Counted from the stretch's first letter, positions 1-6,333 are shown. The stretch: 6,897 nt of DNA from an uncultured Candidatus Saccharibacteria bacterium (GCA_946479115.1 CAMLED010000046.1:1-6897), one strand, 5' to 3'. The notes: a model not told the origin generated them from the sequence alone. Program-made: numbers and translations.

Positions 1-197
1 ACGAATACCCACTCGTTAAAGTCCACATCTCATCAGCTTCTCACCCGTTCTTTACTGGTGAAGAGCGTATCATCGACACCGAAGGTCGTGTCGACCGCTT
101 TAAGGCTAAATTTGCCGCTGCTGAAGCACGCAAAGAAGCGCTTACAAGCAAAGCTAAAAAAGCTGCTGCGCAAAAAGCTGCAAAAGCAGACAAATAG
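1..197 (+). CDS. rpmE: 50S ribosomal protein L31, 3' part (N-terminus off the window)
   Basis: This is the last 64 codons of ribosomal protein L31, read from base 3 and ending in TAG. The diagnostic segment is [21 protein letters not shown], which matches the L31 core HPFFTG...D..GRVDRF. L31 sits on the 50S subunit near the central protuberance and helps bridge the two subunits. In zinc-binding L31 the residues before HPFFTG are CxxC; here they read SSAS, so both visible cysteine positions are Ser and this half carries no zinc ligands. The N-terminal cysteine pair, if present, lies outside the window. After the core, about 27 residues form a basic Ala/Lys-rich tail (from [10 protein letters not shown] to KAADK-like repeats of AKA/KKA) that the E. 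coli protein lacks and that probably contacts rRNA. A strong terminator follows 9 nt downstream, so rpmE ends its transcription unit. Identification is secure; only the start is missing. Confidence 0.93.
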   Translation, partial: EYPLVKVHISSASHPFFTGEERIIDTEGRVDRFKAKFAAAEARKEALTSKAKKAAAQKAAKADK

Positions 198-206
198 CGC
201 CGCTAC

Positions 207-240
207 AAAAAAGAGACTGCCCTTTAGCGGTCTCTTTTTT
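207..240 (+). terminator. Intrinsic terminator after rpmE
   Basis: The left arm AAAAAAGAGACTGC (207-220) pairs with the right arm GCGGTCTCTTTTTT (227-240) around the six-base loop CCTTTA. All 14 positions pair, one of them as a G-T wobble. The GC part of the stem runs directly into six T residues, as in a Rho-independent terminator. The matching A tract on the left would also let it act on transcripts arriving from the right, but no gene nearby runs that way. It closes the rpmE unit. Confidence 0.9.
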
Positions 241-248
241 GTTATACT
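240..248 (+). promoter_or_regulatory. Extended -10 promoter for the 278-2509 unit
   Basis: TGTTATACT is an extended -10 element: TGn followed by TATACT, which matches the consensus hexamer at five of six positions. It starts on the last T of the preceding terminator, so transcription is reset immediately after rpmE ends. I see no good -35 hexamer 16-18 bp upstream, where the terminator loop and right arm lie. That is tolerated in extended -10 promoters. The predicted leader to the ATG at 278 is about 20-25 nt. Confidence 0.6.
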
Positions 249-277
249 AAAGACAACAACCTAATACGAGGAACTCT

Positions 278-613
278 ATGGAATCACCGCAAACCGATCA
301 ACCCGCTTTCGCACCAGCACAGACTGCTGCTCCTGCTGACACGATCGTTAAAAGTAATCGTAAGCGTACCGTTCTTGCTTTATGGCTCATGATCGGTCCG
401 ACCGCCCTAATCATCGTTTCAATCATATTGTACGCCGTAGCAAATTTCATAACGAGCCAAGTAGCTCCCGAGAGCGGTGAACTATTTGCCGAACCAACAG
501 TTGGCAGTGCTATCGTAAATATTATTCTATTTATCGTCGGTGCCGTCGCTGTTATTACCTGGCTACCCGGATTGATCACTGGTATCGTTCTCCTCGCAAC
601 TAAAAAGAAATAA
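278..613 (+). CDS. Small two-helix membrane protein of unknown function (111 aa)
   Basis: I do not recognise a family for this protein. Residues 1-30 form a Pro/Ala-rich, probably disordered N-terminus ending in the basic run NRKR. A first hydrophobic helix spans about 31-57 and a second about 77-107, separated by a short acidic loop ([10 protein letters not shown]) of some 18 residues. The C-terminus is KKK. Positive charges at both ends predict a hairpin with both termini in the cytoplasm and the loop outside. The second segment is long for one helix and contains a Pro near residue 97, so it may be kinked. The ATG at 278 is supported by GAGGAA at 268-273, four bases upstream. The gene sits between rpmE and prfA and ends 8 nt before prfA, so it probably leads the prfA-prmC operon. 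Its hydrophobicity and good ribosome binding site argue that it is a real gene. Confidence 0.8.
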   Translation: MESPQTDQPAFAPAQTAAPADTIVKSNRKRTVLALWLMIGPTALIIVSIILYAVANFITSQVAPESGELFAEPTVGSAIVNIILFIVGAVAVITWLPGLITGIVLLATKKK

Positions 614-621
614 ACTATATT

Positions 622-1692
622 ATGCCAAAGATTAGCCTCAATATTAACGAACTTACCGCCGAAAAAGCCGCCCTGGCTGACTTTTTGGCATCTCCGGATG
701 CGTACGCAGATCCTGATTTTAGCACCAAGAACAAACGCTTCACCGAACTTGAGGCCATTATTGAAAAAGCTACCTTACGTCAAACGCTTGAAGGCCAATT
801 AGTTGAGGCTAAAGAACTTTCCTCAGGCGGTGACGAGCTTGCCGAACTTGCCAAGATGGAAGCAAACGAAACAGAAACTCGTCTAGCCGATCTAGAAGAT
901 GAACTATTTATTATGTTGGCGCCAAAAGACCCTAACGACGAAAAGAATGTCATTATCGAAATTCGTGCCGGTGCTGGTGGTGACGAAGCCAGTCTATTCG
1001 CTGCCGAACTCTACCGCATGTATCTGCGTTACTGTGAAACACATAACCTCAAGACCGAGCAACTATCTGAAAGTGCTAATGACACTGGCGGGTATAAAGA
1101 AGTCGTCTTTAGCGTCAGCGGTGATGCGCCGTATGCTAAATTGAAGTTTGAGTCCGGTGTTCACCGTGTGCAACGTGTTCCAGCAACCGAATCTCAGGGT
1201 CGCATCCATACCAGCACCGTTACGGTTGCCGTTCTACCGGAAGCTCAGGAAACAGACATTGAAATTAATGCGAACGAACTAAAGATCGACGTCTACCGCG
1301 CTGGTGGCCATGGTGGTCAATCGGTTAACACGACCGACAGTGCCGTACGTATCACTCACCTGCCGACCGGACTTGTTGTCACCAACCAGGACGAAAAATC
1401 ACAGATCAAGAACAAGGAAAAAGCCATGAGCGTTCTGCGTTCACGCTTACTTCAGGCCAAAATTGATGAAGAGCAAACCAAGCTCGCTGCTGAACGTCGT
1501 AGCCTCATTGGCAGTGGTGATCGTAGTGAAAAAATCCGTACGTACAACTTCCCTCAGGACCGTATTACCGATCACCGTATCGGTTATTCTCGCAGTAGCA
1601 TTCCATCGGCCATGAACGGATCAATTGATGACTTAATCGAGCATTTACAAGCATATGAACGCGAACTTGCCGCCAAAAATGCCAGTAATTAA
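622..1692 (+). CDS. prfA: Peptide chain release factor 1
   Basis: This is a full-length class I release factor of 356 aa, the usual length for RF1. RF1 reads UAA and UAG in the ribosomal A site and triggers hydrolysis of peptidyl-tRNA. Order of parts: an N-terminal helical domain (about 1-105), the GAGGDEA segment (117-123), the codon-reading tripeptide PAT (187-189, within [14 protein letters not shown]), the catalytic GGQ (231-233, within [16 protein letters not shown]), and a C-terminal helical part. PAT rather than SPF identifies RF1 over RF2. The ATG at 622 lies 8 nt after the upstream stop and has no Shine-Dalgarno sequence, only an A/T-rich leader, so translation probably depends on coupling to the upstream gene. 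The GGQ glutamine is the expected substrate of PrmC, encoded immediately downstream with a 14-nt overlap. No key residue is missing. Confidence 0.97.
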   Translation: MPKISLNINELTAEKAALADFLASPDAYADPDFSTKNKRFTELEAIIEKATLRQTLEGQLVEAKELSSGGDELAELAKMEANETETRLADLEDELFIMLAPKDPNDEKNVIIEIRAGAGGDEASLFAAELYRMYLRYCETHNLKTEQLSESANDTGGYKEVVFSVSGDAPYAKLKFESGVHRVQRVPATESQGRIHTSTVTVAVLPEAQETDIEINANELKIDVYRAGGHGGQSVNTTDSAVRITHLPTGLVVTNQDEKSQIKNKEKAMSVLRSRLLQAKIDEEQTKLAAERRSLIGSGDRSEKIRTYNFPQDRITDHRIGYSRSSIPSAMNGSIDDLIEHLQAYERELAAKNASN

Positions 1693-2509
1693 AGACTGGC
1701 TTAAAACAGCCGTGGCTGAATTAGTGGCGGCCGAGATTCCTTCAGCAAAACTTGATGCCGAGATTATATTGGCGCACACCCTACGTCGCAGTCGCACCTA
1801 TTTGCACGCTCATGACGACGAAGAGCTCTCGATGCGCGACCAAGAAATCGCTGATGCTCGCTTGCGACTTCGCCTCGACCGTACCCCGATTGCCTACATT
1901 GTTGGCCACAAAGAATTCTATGGCCGGTTATTTCAAGTAACACCCGCAACTCTCATTCCACGGCCTGAATCCGAAGTTATTATTACGCTCCTCAAAGAAT
2001 ATGCGGCCCAAACAAAACTTGACCTGCACAAAACTACCGAACGACTGGTCGATATCGGCACGGGATCAGGTTGCCTGGGTATTACAGCAAAACGCGAGTT
2101 GCCAGAGCTTGATGTTACATTGATCGATGTCAGTCGACATGCCCTGACAGTTGCCGAAACGAACGCCAAGCGTTTAGAGGCAGAGGTAACAATACTTCGT
2201 AGCAATCTACTAGCTGAGTACCCTTTTATTGCTGACTATATCCTCGCTAATTTACCGTACGTTGATGAATCATGGCAACGATCGCCCGAAACGAATCATG
2301 AGCCAGCACTCGCATTATTTGCCGATGACGATGGACTTGCGCTTATCAATAGACTGATTGATCAAGCACCCGCCTATCTGCAGTCCGGTGGCTTGCTCTT
2401 TCTTGAAGCTGACCCACGCCAACATGCTGCCATAACTAAGACCGCAAAAAAACGCGGCTTCACACATCAGGAAAGCCGCGATTTTATTGTCGTCTTACGT
2501 AAAGACTAA
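1679..2509 (+). CDS. prmC: Release factor glutamine methyltransferase PrmC (HemK family)
   Basis: PrmC transfers a methyl group from S-adenosylmethionine to the GGQ glutamine of release factors. The 276-aa product has the normal layout. A small helical N-terminal domain contains [13 protein letters not shown] (70-82) and TLIPRPESE (91-99). A Rossmann methyltransferase domain then carries SAM motif I DIGTGSG (125-131) and the acidic end of the next strand, LIDVS (148-152). The active-site motif, normally NPPY, reads NLPY (191-194), followed by VDE and [15 protein letters not shown], which match the family. I chose the ATG at 1679 because [12 protein letters not shown] fits the family N-terminus; an in-frame ATG at 1655 would add eight residues and a longer overlap. 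Neither start has a good Shine-Dalgarno sequence, consistent with coupling to prfA. The 3' end interlocks with the convergent htrA stop and contains a terminator for that gene. Confidence 0.92.
   Translation: MPVIKDWLKTAVAELVAAEIPSAKLDAEIILAHTLRRSRTYLHAHDDEELSMRDQEIADARLRLRLDRTPIAYIVGHKEFYGRLFQVTPATLIPRPESEVIITLLKEYAAQTKLDLHKTTERLVDIGTGSGCLGITAKRELPELDVTLIDVSRHALTVAETNAKRLEAEVTILRSNLLAEYPFIADYILANLPYVDESWQRSPETNHEPALALFADDDGLALINRLIDQAPAYLQSGGLLFLEADPRQHAAITKTAKKRGFTHQESRDFIVVLRKD
2446..2480 (-). terminator. Intrinsic terminator for the htrA transcript, inside the prmC coding sequence
   Basis: On the plus strand, CGCGGCTT (2453-2460) and AAGCCGCG (2473-2480) form a perfect 8-bp inverted repeat around a 12-nt loop. 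Seven A residues (2446-2452) lie directly to the left. Read on the minus strand this is a GC-rich hairpin running into seven U residues, starting about 25 nt past the htrA stop and ending about 60 nt past it. On the plus strand the hairpin is followed by ATTTTATT, an interrupted T run. It could weakly terminate there too, but prmC's stop codon has not yet been reached at that point, so efficient plus-strand termination is unlikely to be its role. Confidence 0.75.
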
Positions 2510-3744
2510 TTTTTAAACGGTACCAACGTCACGTTAGAAGTTACTGTTTCATTCCCACGCAGAATTGTTAATTTGACCGTATCGCCAGGGGCATATTCTG
2601 CCACCAAACTTGCGACGCTTCCACGATCACCAACTTCGATATCACCAACCTTAGTGATAATATCTTTGTCCTTAAGTCCTGCCTTTGCTGCCGGGCTGTT
2701 TGCGGCTACAGCGGTCTTATCTGTGCCGTTATAAATGTACGCGCCCTTTTTCGTTGGCAATTTGTAGTGCTCGGCAACATCAGCTGTAATCGGGACATAG
2801 TTCACACCCAAATACGCCCGCTGCACACCCTTGCCAGCTAGAACACCCTTGAGCAGTCCCTTGGTTGCACCAACAGGAATCGAAAAGCCAATCCCCTGGG
2901 CATCAGCAGCAATGGCTGTGTTAAGTCCAATTACCTGCCCATGAAGATTCAGCAATGGACCACCAGAATTACCTGGGTTAATCGCAGCGTCTGTCTGAAT
3001 TAAATCTGTTAGCGTTTCTACTTGTTCACCCGCCTGAGCCGCCACTGGACGACCCGTCCCTGAAATAATACCGCTCGTTACAGTGTTTTGATATTGGCCG
3101 AGTGAATTGCCGATTGCAATCACCTTTTGCCCAACGCGAACAGAGGTCGAATCGCCAAGTTCAGCAGCTGGGAGGTCACGCACGTTTGGAATACGCAAAA
3201 AAGCAACGTCGTTAAGGGGATCCGATCCAAGTACCTGAACATCTTCGTAGGTAGTCCCGTCAGATAAAATCACGCCAACCGTACTTGCGCCATTAATCAC
3301 ATGTTTATTCGTCATAATATAACCGTCTTTACCAACGATAATGCCTGTTCCGGCGCCTTCTTCGGTTGAGCTGCCATAGTAAAAATCGTTCGTTTTAGAT
3401 TGCGTTACGATCGAGACGACACTCGGCGAAACTTTCGACACGACGCTTGCAAGATTCTCCTCTTCGGGTGTTACTAGCGCATTACCGTCTGTTTTAGCAG
3501 TTAATCGTGACGCGAGATCTGAACCGTTATTCTGCCCCAAGGTTGATAGACGTGCGCCAGCATAGCCAGCACCAAGTGCCAATACGAGTACACCCGCAAT
3601 GACTGCAATTCGCATCCATAATTTTGATGGATGTGATCGTTTCCTAGCCGGTGGATGATATGGCTGTTGTGGTGCCGGTGGCTGATCGCCTGTCACCACA
3701 GGAGGTAAAGTATGATTGGTTGGTGAATTTTGTGATTGATTCAT
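2506..3744 (-). CDS. htrA: Membrane-anchored HtrA/DegP-type serine protease with PDZ domain
   Basis: This 412-aa trypsin-like protease should degrade or refold damaged proteins on the outer face of the membrane. A Pro/Gln-rich cytoplasmic leader (about 1-37) ends in basic residues (RKRSHPSK) and is followed by one membrane helix (about 43-65). The protease domain has the full triad: His148 in TNKHVI, Asp179 in LNDVAFLRI and Ser260 in NPGNSGGPLLN. A PDZ domain fills about 310-410 (RAYLGVNYVPI onward, SPAAKAGLKDKDIITKVG). An ATG at 3753 would add three residues, but AGAAGG (3754-3759) is nine bases from the ATG at 3744 and touches the 3753 one, so 3744 is preferred. The gene lies 48 nt after the polytopic protein gene on the same strand and may share its transcript. 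It ends in TAG, overlapping the prmC stop by 4 bp. Confidence 0.94.
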   Translation of the reverse strand: MNQSQNSPTNHTLPPVVTGDQPPAPQQPYHPPARKRSHPSKLWMRIAVIAGVLVLALGAGYAGARLSTLGQNNGSDLASRLTAKTDGNALVTPEEENLASVVSKVSPSVVSIVTQSKTNDFYYGSSTEEGAGTGIIVGKDGYIMTNKHVINGASTVGVILSDGTTYEDVQVLGSDPLNDVAFLRIPNVRDLPAAELGDSTSVRVGQKVIAIGNSLGQYQNTVTSGIISGTGRPVAAQAGEQVETLTDLIQTDAAINPGNSGGPLLNLHGQVIGLNTAIAADAQGIGFSIPVGATKGLLKGVLAGKGVQRAYLGVNYVPITADVAEHYKLPTKKGAYIYNGTDKTAVAANSPAAKAGLKDKDIITKVGDIEVGDRGSVASLVAEYAPGDTVKLTILRGNETVTSNVTLVPFKN

Positions 3745-3753
3745 GTACGTCAT

Positions 3754-3759
3754 CCTTCT
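3754..3759 (-). promoter_or_regulatory. Ribosome binding site that sets the htrA start
   Basis: On the minus strand, AGAAGG is followed by ATGACGTAC and then a second ATG. The spacing is zero to the first ATG (3753) and nine to the second (3744), so initiation at 3744 is favoured. Confidence 0.6.
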
Positions 3760-3791
3760 ACGTTAGTTTGTCTGCCTGATAAATTCCTGAA

Positions 3792-3797
3792 ACTATA
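3792..3797 (-). promoter_or_regulatory. Possible -10 box for htrA
   Basis: TATAGT on the minus strand overlaps the stop codon of the upstream membrane-protein gene and would give a leader of about 40 nt. The -35 region (TAATAC, 17 bp upstream) is a poor match and there is no TGn extension. It could give htrA expression independent of the upstream genes, but the support is weak. The 48-nt gap shows no terminator, so read-through from upstream remains possible. Confidence 0.3.
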
Positions 3798-4572
3798 TAA
3801 CCCCGTTAGTAATCGTATTAAAGAACACGATCAATAAGAGGATAACACTAACCGACAGTAGGGCCGGCATAATAATATCACTTGAGCGAACTGTACCATG
3901 CTTCTCGTAACTAGCATACGCTCGTTCAGATACAAAGCTAATACCTAATGCGATCAAAGCGCTTTGTGTTAACTGGATATCACCGACACCAGGTAATGCA
4001 TATGCAAACGTCCAGTGATACGTTAACCAACCTAGTTCAGCAAATAGCAGTCCCCAGACAAGGCTATAAAACGAAGTGTGTGGCTCATCATAGCTACTCA
4101 GCACATGTCGAGCAGCACTAAAGCCAATCAGCCACATCGCTGCCACAACCAATGTTGCAATCCAGTCGTATGACACAAGCATCAAAGCACTGACGCCTAA
4201 AAAGACAGCCGCTCCGGCCTGTACTGCCATGAATGAGCGCTTTGATTTCGGCTTGATATACAAAAGCCAGACAATATAAAGCACCGTCAGTAACAGCTGT
4301 GTTGCAATCGCACCGGCAGCCGAGTAAAGCAAAATAACAATACTTAGACTGACAATCAAGTCAACAAGGTTAGTCTGAATATTAGCAAACCAGTACCGTG
4401 GTCGTACCGCCAGAATGCGCCATTTGCCAAGTAGTACGAGAACAAACGCTAAGACTGGTGAATTAATAGCCAACACGACGATCAACAACGTCACCGCAAA
4501 AGCGATATTTAACCCGATATAGATCAGCTCACTGACGAGTGAACGACGTTTAGATGATTTTAGAAACTCCAT
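3793..4572 (-). CDS. Polytopic membrane protein of unknown function (259 aa)
   Basis: I do not recognise a named family. The protein is very hydrophobic, with about eight predicted membrane helices near residues 13-35, 38-55, 67-86, 88-106, 115-133, 137-155, 167-186 and 233-252, plus a weaker one near 200-215. Polar segments that could matter are WRILAVRPRYWFANIQTN (51-68), the basic loop KPKSKR (107-112), and ARHVLSSYDEPHTSFYS (154-170) followed by a helix ending AELGWLTYHW. There is no signal peptide, catalytic motif or transporter signature that I can name. The ATG at 4572 is chosen because GGGGAG lies just upstream and the first helix follows normally. An upstream in-frame ATG at 4629 would add 19 polar residues overlapping the LCP gene. 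It lies 25 nt after the LCP stop and before htrA, which suggests an envelope role by context only. Confidence 0.85.
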   Translation of the reverse strand: MEFLKSSKRRSLVSELIYIGLNIAFAVTLLIVVLAINSPVLAFVLVLLGKWRILAVRPRYWFANIQTNLVDLIVSLSIVILLYSAAGAIATQLLLTVLYIVWLLYIKPKSKRSFMAVQAGAAVFLGVSALMLVSYDWIATLVVAAMWLIGFSAARHVLSSYDEPHTSFYSLVWGLLFAELGWLTYHWTFAYALPGVGDIQLTQSALIALGISFVSERAYASYEKHGTVRSSDIIMPALLSVSVILLLIVFFNTITNGVI

Positions 4573-4582
4573 GATCTCCCCT

Positions 4583-4591
4583 ATTATAGCA
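4583..4591 (-). promoter_or_regulatory. Consensus extended -10 promoter before the polytopic membrane protein gene
   Basis: On the minus strand TGCTATAAT is a perfect extended -10 element (TGn plus consensus TATAAT) in the 25-nt gap between the LCP stop and the ATG at 4572. The -35 region is weak (TTCAGC-like). Only 10 nt separate the hexamer from the ATG, so the start site would fall 2-5 nt before the ATG. The transcript would then be nearly leaderless and would exclude most of the GGGGAG Shine-Dalgarno sequence, which would serve only read-through mRNA from the LCP gene. Confidence 0.55.
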
Positions 4592-4597
4592 CTTCTG

Positions 4598-6244
4598 CTA
4601 CTGCGCTGAACGATCTTTGCCAAAGACAATCACAAAGTTCGTATCAGCGCCGACGGCAATTGGTGGCGTCGTCGTCTTAACTTCAACACCAAAGGCTGAT
4701 TTCAGTTTCGCCTTGGTTCCTGTCATACCGGTGCCAACTTGGTAGATTTCAATGTCAGCATAATCAGCTTCAGGTGCATTATCAACGCCACTGACGATAA
4801 ATCCAGCTTCAGTTAACTTATCAGCCTCGGTCTGCGCAACACCGGTTACTCCTGATCCATTTAATACGACAATCTTTGCACCCTCTTGTGTGACAGGATC
4901 GGTGCTTAGTTTTTGCTTCAAGAACGTACGAATACCTGTGTAATTAAAGATGCCTGCAGATGGCATAACCACACTTGCTCCGTTGTATGGACCGCTCGTA
5001 ACAACAGCCTCTTCACCGTCAAACAAGCTGATGGTCTTGATGTTTTCGACAGGAATATCAGTTCCCAGTTGCATCAAGGTACGAATTTCCGTGGTCTCAA
5101 ACGTCGTACGCAGGTTATCACCTAGACTATCGATTAGTCCTGTAACCTTACCAAGATCGGTCAAGGTGCCGGTACTAACTGCTTTTTGCTTCAGGGCAAT
5201 AATAATCTTTTGCTGATTCTTTTCGCGGTCAAAGTTGGAATTACCAAGACCATAGGTTGGTGCAATATCACCACGAGCCATCGCAAGATACAAGGCATGC
5301 TCGCCATCAAGATGATGAACACCATTATCATACTTTACCAAGAAACAATTGTAGTTACAGCGCCAGTCAAAGTTGCGGTCAAAGACCCCAGGATCGCCAT
5401 TACTTCCCTGAATATCAACATCGACACCGCCAACAGCATTCACTGCATCTTTGATAACCGTATTATTAACGTGTACGCCGTACTGAATGTCCATGCCAAA
5501 GATCTTGCCAATAAATTCACGTGTCTTGGTGATGCGCTCCTGTTCAGCTTCGTCAGTGGTGTAGTCTTCATTTACACAGTTAAAGTACTCGTTAATCTTA
5601 CCTTGGTACCCACTGTTACATGCCATGCCATATTGCACATATAGATCACGCGGAATGCTAAACATAGAGGCATTTTTATTCTTTTGATCAATACTAATGA
5701 TCATCATTGAGTCGGTTAGGAATGCCCCGCCGTGACCAGGGTCATCTTCCGATGTTCCTAGTACTAAAATATTGCTGCGGCCATTAGCATCTGTCTTTAG
5801 CGGCTGACTTTGAACCAAACCAAGGATATTTCCCTTAAAGATATTGCCACTTGCCTGCAACGTTTTGTAGGCCAACCAGCCACCCACCACTACAACCAAC
5901 ACAATAATCGCAATAATTACCCATTTAGTAACACGACGTTTTTTAAGTTTAGTATCGGTACGGCGTTTTTTACCGAATGGCCAGCGGCGCTTTTTAACAA
6001 CTTCCGGCGCTGTTGCTGGAATACTATTAAGTGACTCGCTAATGTCGCGTCGGGTCAGGCCCATTTCACTTTGCTGCAAACCAGTTGCAGACGCACTAGC
6101 GTTTGAAGGCCGTTCTAATCCCCGCGGAATTGGTGCAGGTTCAGAGCGACGACCAGGGTCAGGTCGGTTGGTATGCCGATCGCCCAAACGGCTATCGGTT
6201 CGGCGTGGAATAAATCCGTCGATTGAAGGTCTTTGCGGTTTCAT
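4598..6244 (-). CDS. LCP (LytR-CpsA-Psr) family protein with C-terminal LytR_C domain
   Basis: LCP proteins move lipid-linked glycopolymers onto peptidoglycan outside the membrane. The 548-aa product has a long polar, probably disordered cytoplasmic leader (1-82), a strongly basic stretch (KKRRWPFGKKRR... to about 105), and one membrane helix (about 108-126). The extracellular LCP domain (about 155-350) includes NILVLGTSEDD (158-168), TDSMM with Asp178, SIPRD with Arg199, and NFDREKNQQ with Arg340 and Gln344. A LytR_C domain (about 455-541) begins AKIVVLNGSGVTGVA. The usual paired-Arg segment reads MARGD (Arg324 then Asp326). Four cysteines (209, 223, 296, 300) lie in the exported part. The ATG at 6244 has no Shine-Dalgarno sequence and sits 12 nt from a -10 box. 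The gene is divergent from lepB and heads the run to the polytopic protein and htrA. The polymer it handles cannot be read from the sequence. Confidence 0.92.
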   Translation of the reverse strand: MKPQRPSIDGFIPRRTDSRLGDRHTNRPDPGRRSEPAPIPRGLERPSNASASATGLQQSEMGLTRRDISESLNSIPATAPEVVKKRRWPFGKKRRTDTKLKKRRVTKWVIIAIIVLVVVVGGWLAYKTLQASGNIFKGNILGLVQSQPLKTDANGRSNILVLGTSEDDPGHGGAFLTDSMMIISIDQKNKNASMFSIPRDLYVQYGMACNSGYQGKINEYFNCVNEDYTTDEAEQERITKTREFIGKIFGMDIQYGVHVNNTVIKDAVNAVGGVDVDIQGSNGDPGVFDRNFDWRCNYNCFLVKYDNGVHHLDGEHALYLAMARGDIAPTYGLGNSNFDREKNQQKIIIALKQKAVSTGTLTDLGKVTGLIDSLGDNLRTTFETTEIRTLMQLGTDIPVENIKTISLFDGEEAVVTSGPYNGASVVMPSAGIFNYTGIRTFLKQKLSTDPVTQEGAKIVVLNGSGVTGVAQTEADKLTEAGFIVSGVDNAPEADYADIEIYQVGTGMTGTKAKLKSAFGVEVKTTTPPIAVGADTNFVIVFGKDRSAQ

Positions 6245-6256
6245 AAATCTGTATCT

Positions 6257-6285
6257 ACTATAAACGATTGCGTCTTATTTTTGAA
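6257..6285 (-). promoter_or_regulatory. Promoter of the LCP gene
   Basis: On the minus strand the -35-like TTCAAA (6285-6280, four of six consensus positions) and the -10 TATAGT (6262-6257, five of six) are separated by 17 bp. The -10 ends 12 nt before the ATG at 6244, which predicts a leader of only about 5-6 nt with no Shine-Dalgarno sequence. The -35 falls inside a palindrome (6278-6293). Confidence 0.5.
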
Positions 6286-6293
6286 CTCAAAAA
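6278..6293. repeat. 16-bp palindrome in the LCP/lepB intergenic region
   Basis: TTTTTGA (6278-6284) and TCAAAAA (6287-6293) are perfect inverted repeats around AC. The site covers the proposed -35 of the LCP promoter, the position of a typical repressor operator. It is A/T-rich and the stem is too weak to be a terminator, and a chance palindrome in A/T-rich spacer DNA cannot be excluded. Confidence 0.35.
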
Positions 6294-6333
6294 AACATAA
6301 ACGCGTTTGCTTTTATCTGACCTCTAAAGCGTG

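Noticed and set aside
298..579. 93-codon minus-strand frame opposite the 111-aa membrane protein gene
   Set aside because: The plus-strand gene has a promoter, a ribosome binding site and a coherent membrane topology; the minus frame has none of these.
1655..1678. Earlier ATG for prmC adding eight residues
   Set aside because: The extra MNANLPPK lies entirely within prfA and does not fit the PrmC N-terminus, which begins well at [12 protein letters not shown].
3611..3635. Inverted repeat CATCCAT/ATGGATG inside htrA
   Set aside because: It falls in codons at the start of the membrane segment, has no T tract and no promoter nearby, and is easily explained by the His-Pro and Trp-Met codons.
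4573..4629. Upstream ATG extending the polytopic protein by 19 residues
   Set aside because: The extension overlaps the LCP 3' end and crosses the consensus -10 box, while the ATG at 4572 has GGGGAG just upstream and is followed normally by the first helix.
5186..5644. 152-codon open frame on the plus strand inside the LCP gene, and shorter ones near 4913-5216, 5257-5454, 5810-6034 and 6042-6263
   Set aside because: All are antisense to a well-supported LCP coding sequence, have no ribosome binding site or recognisable domain, and their translations read like shadow frames.
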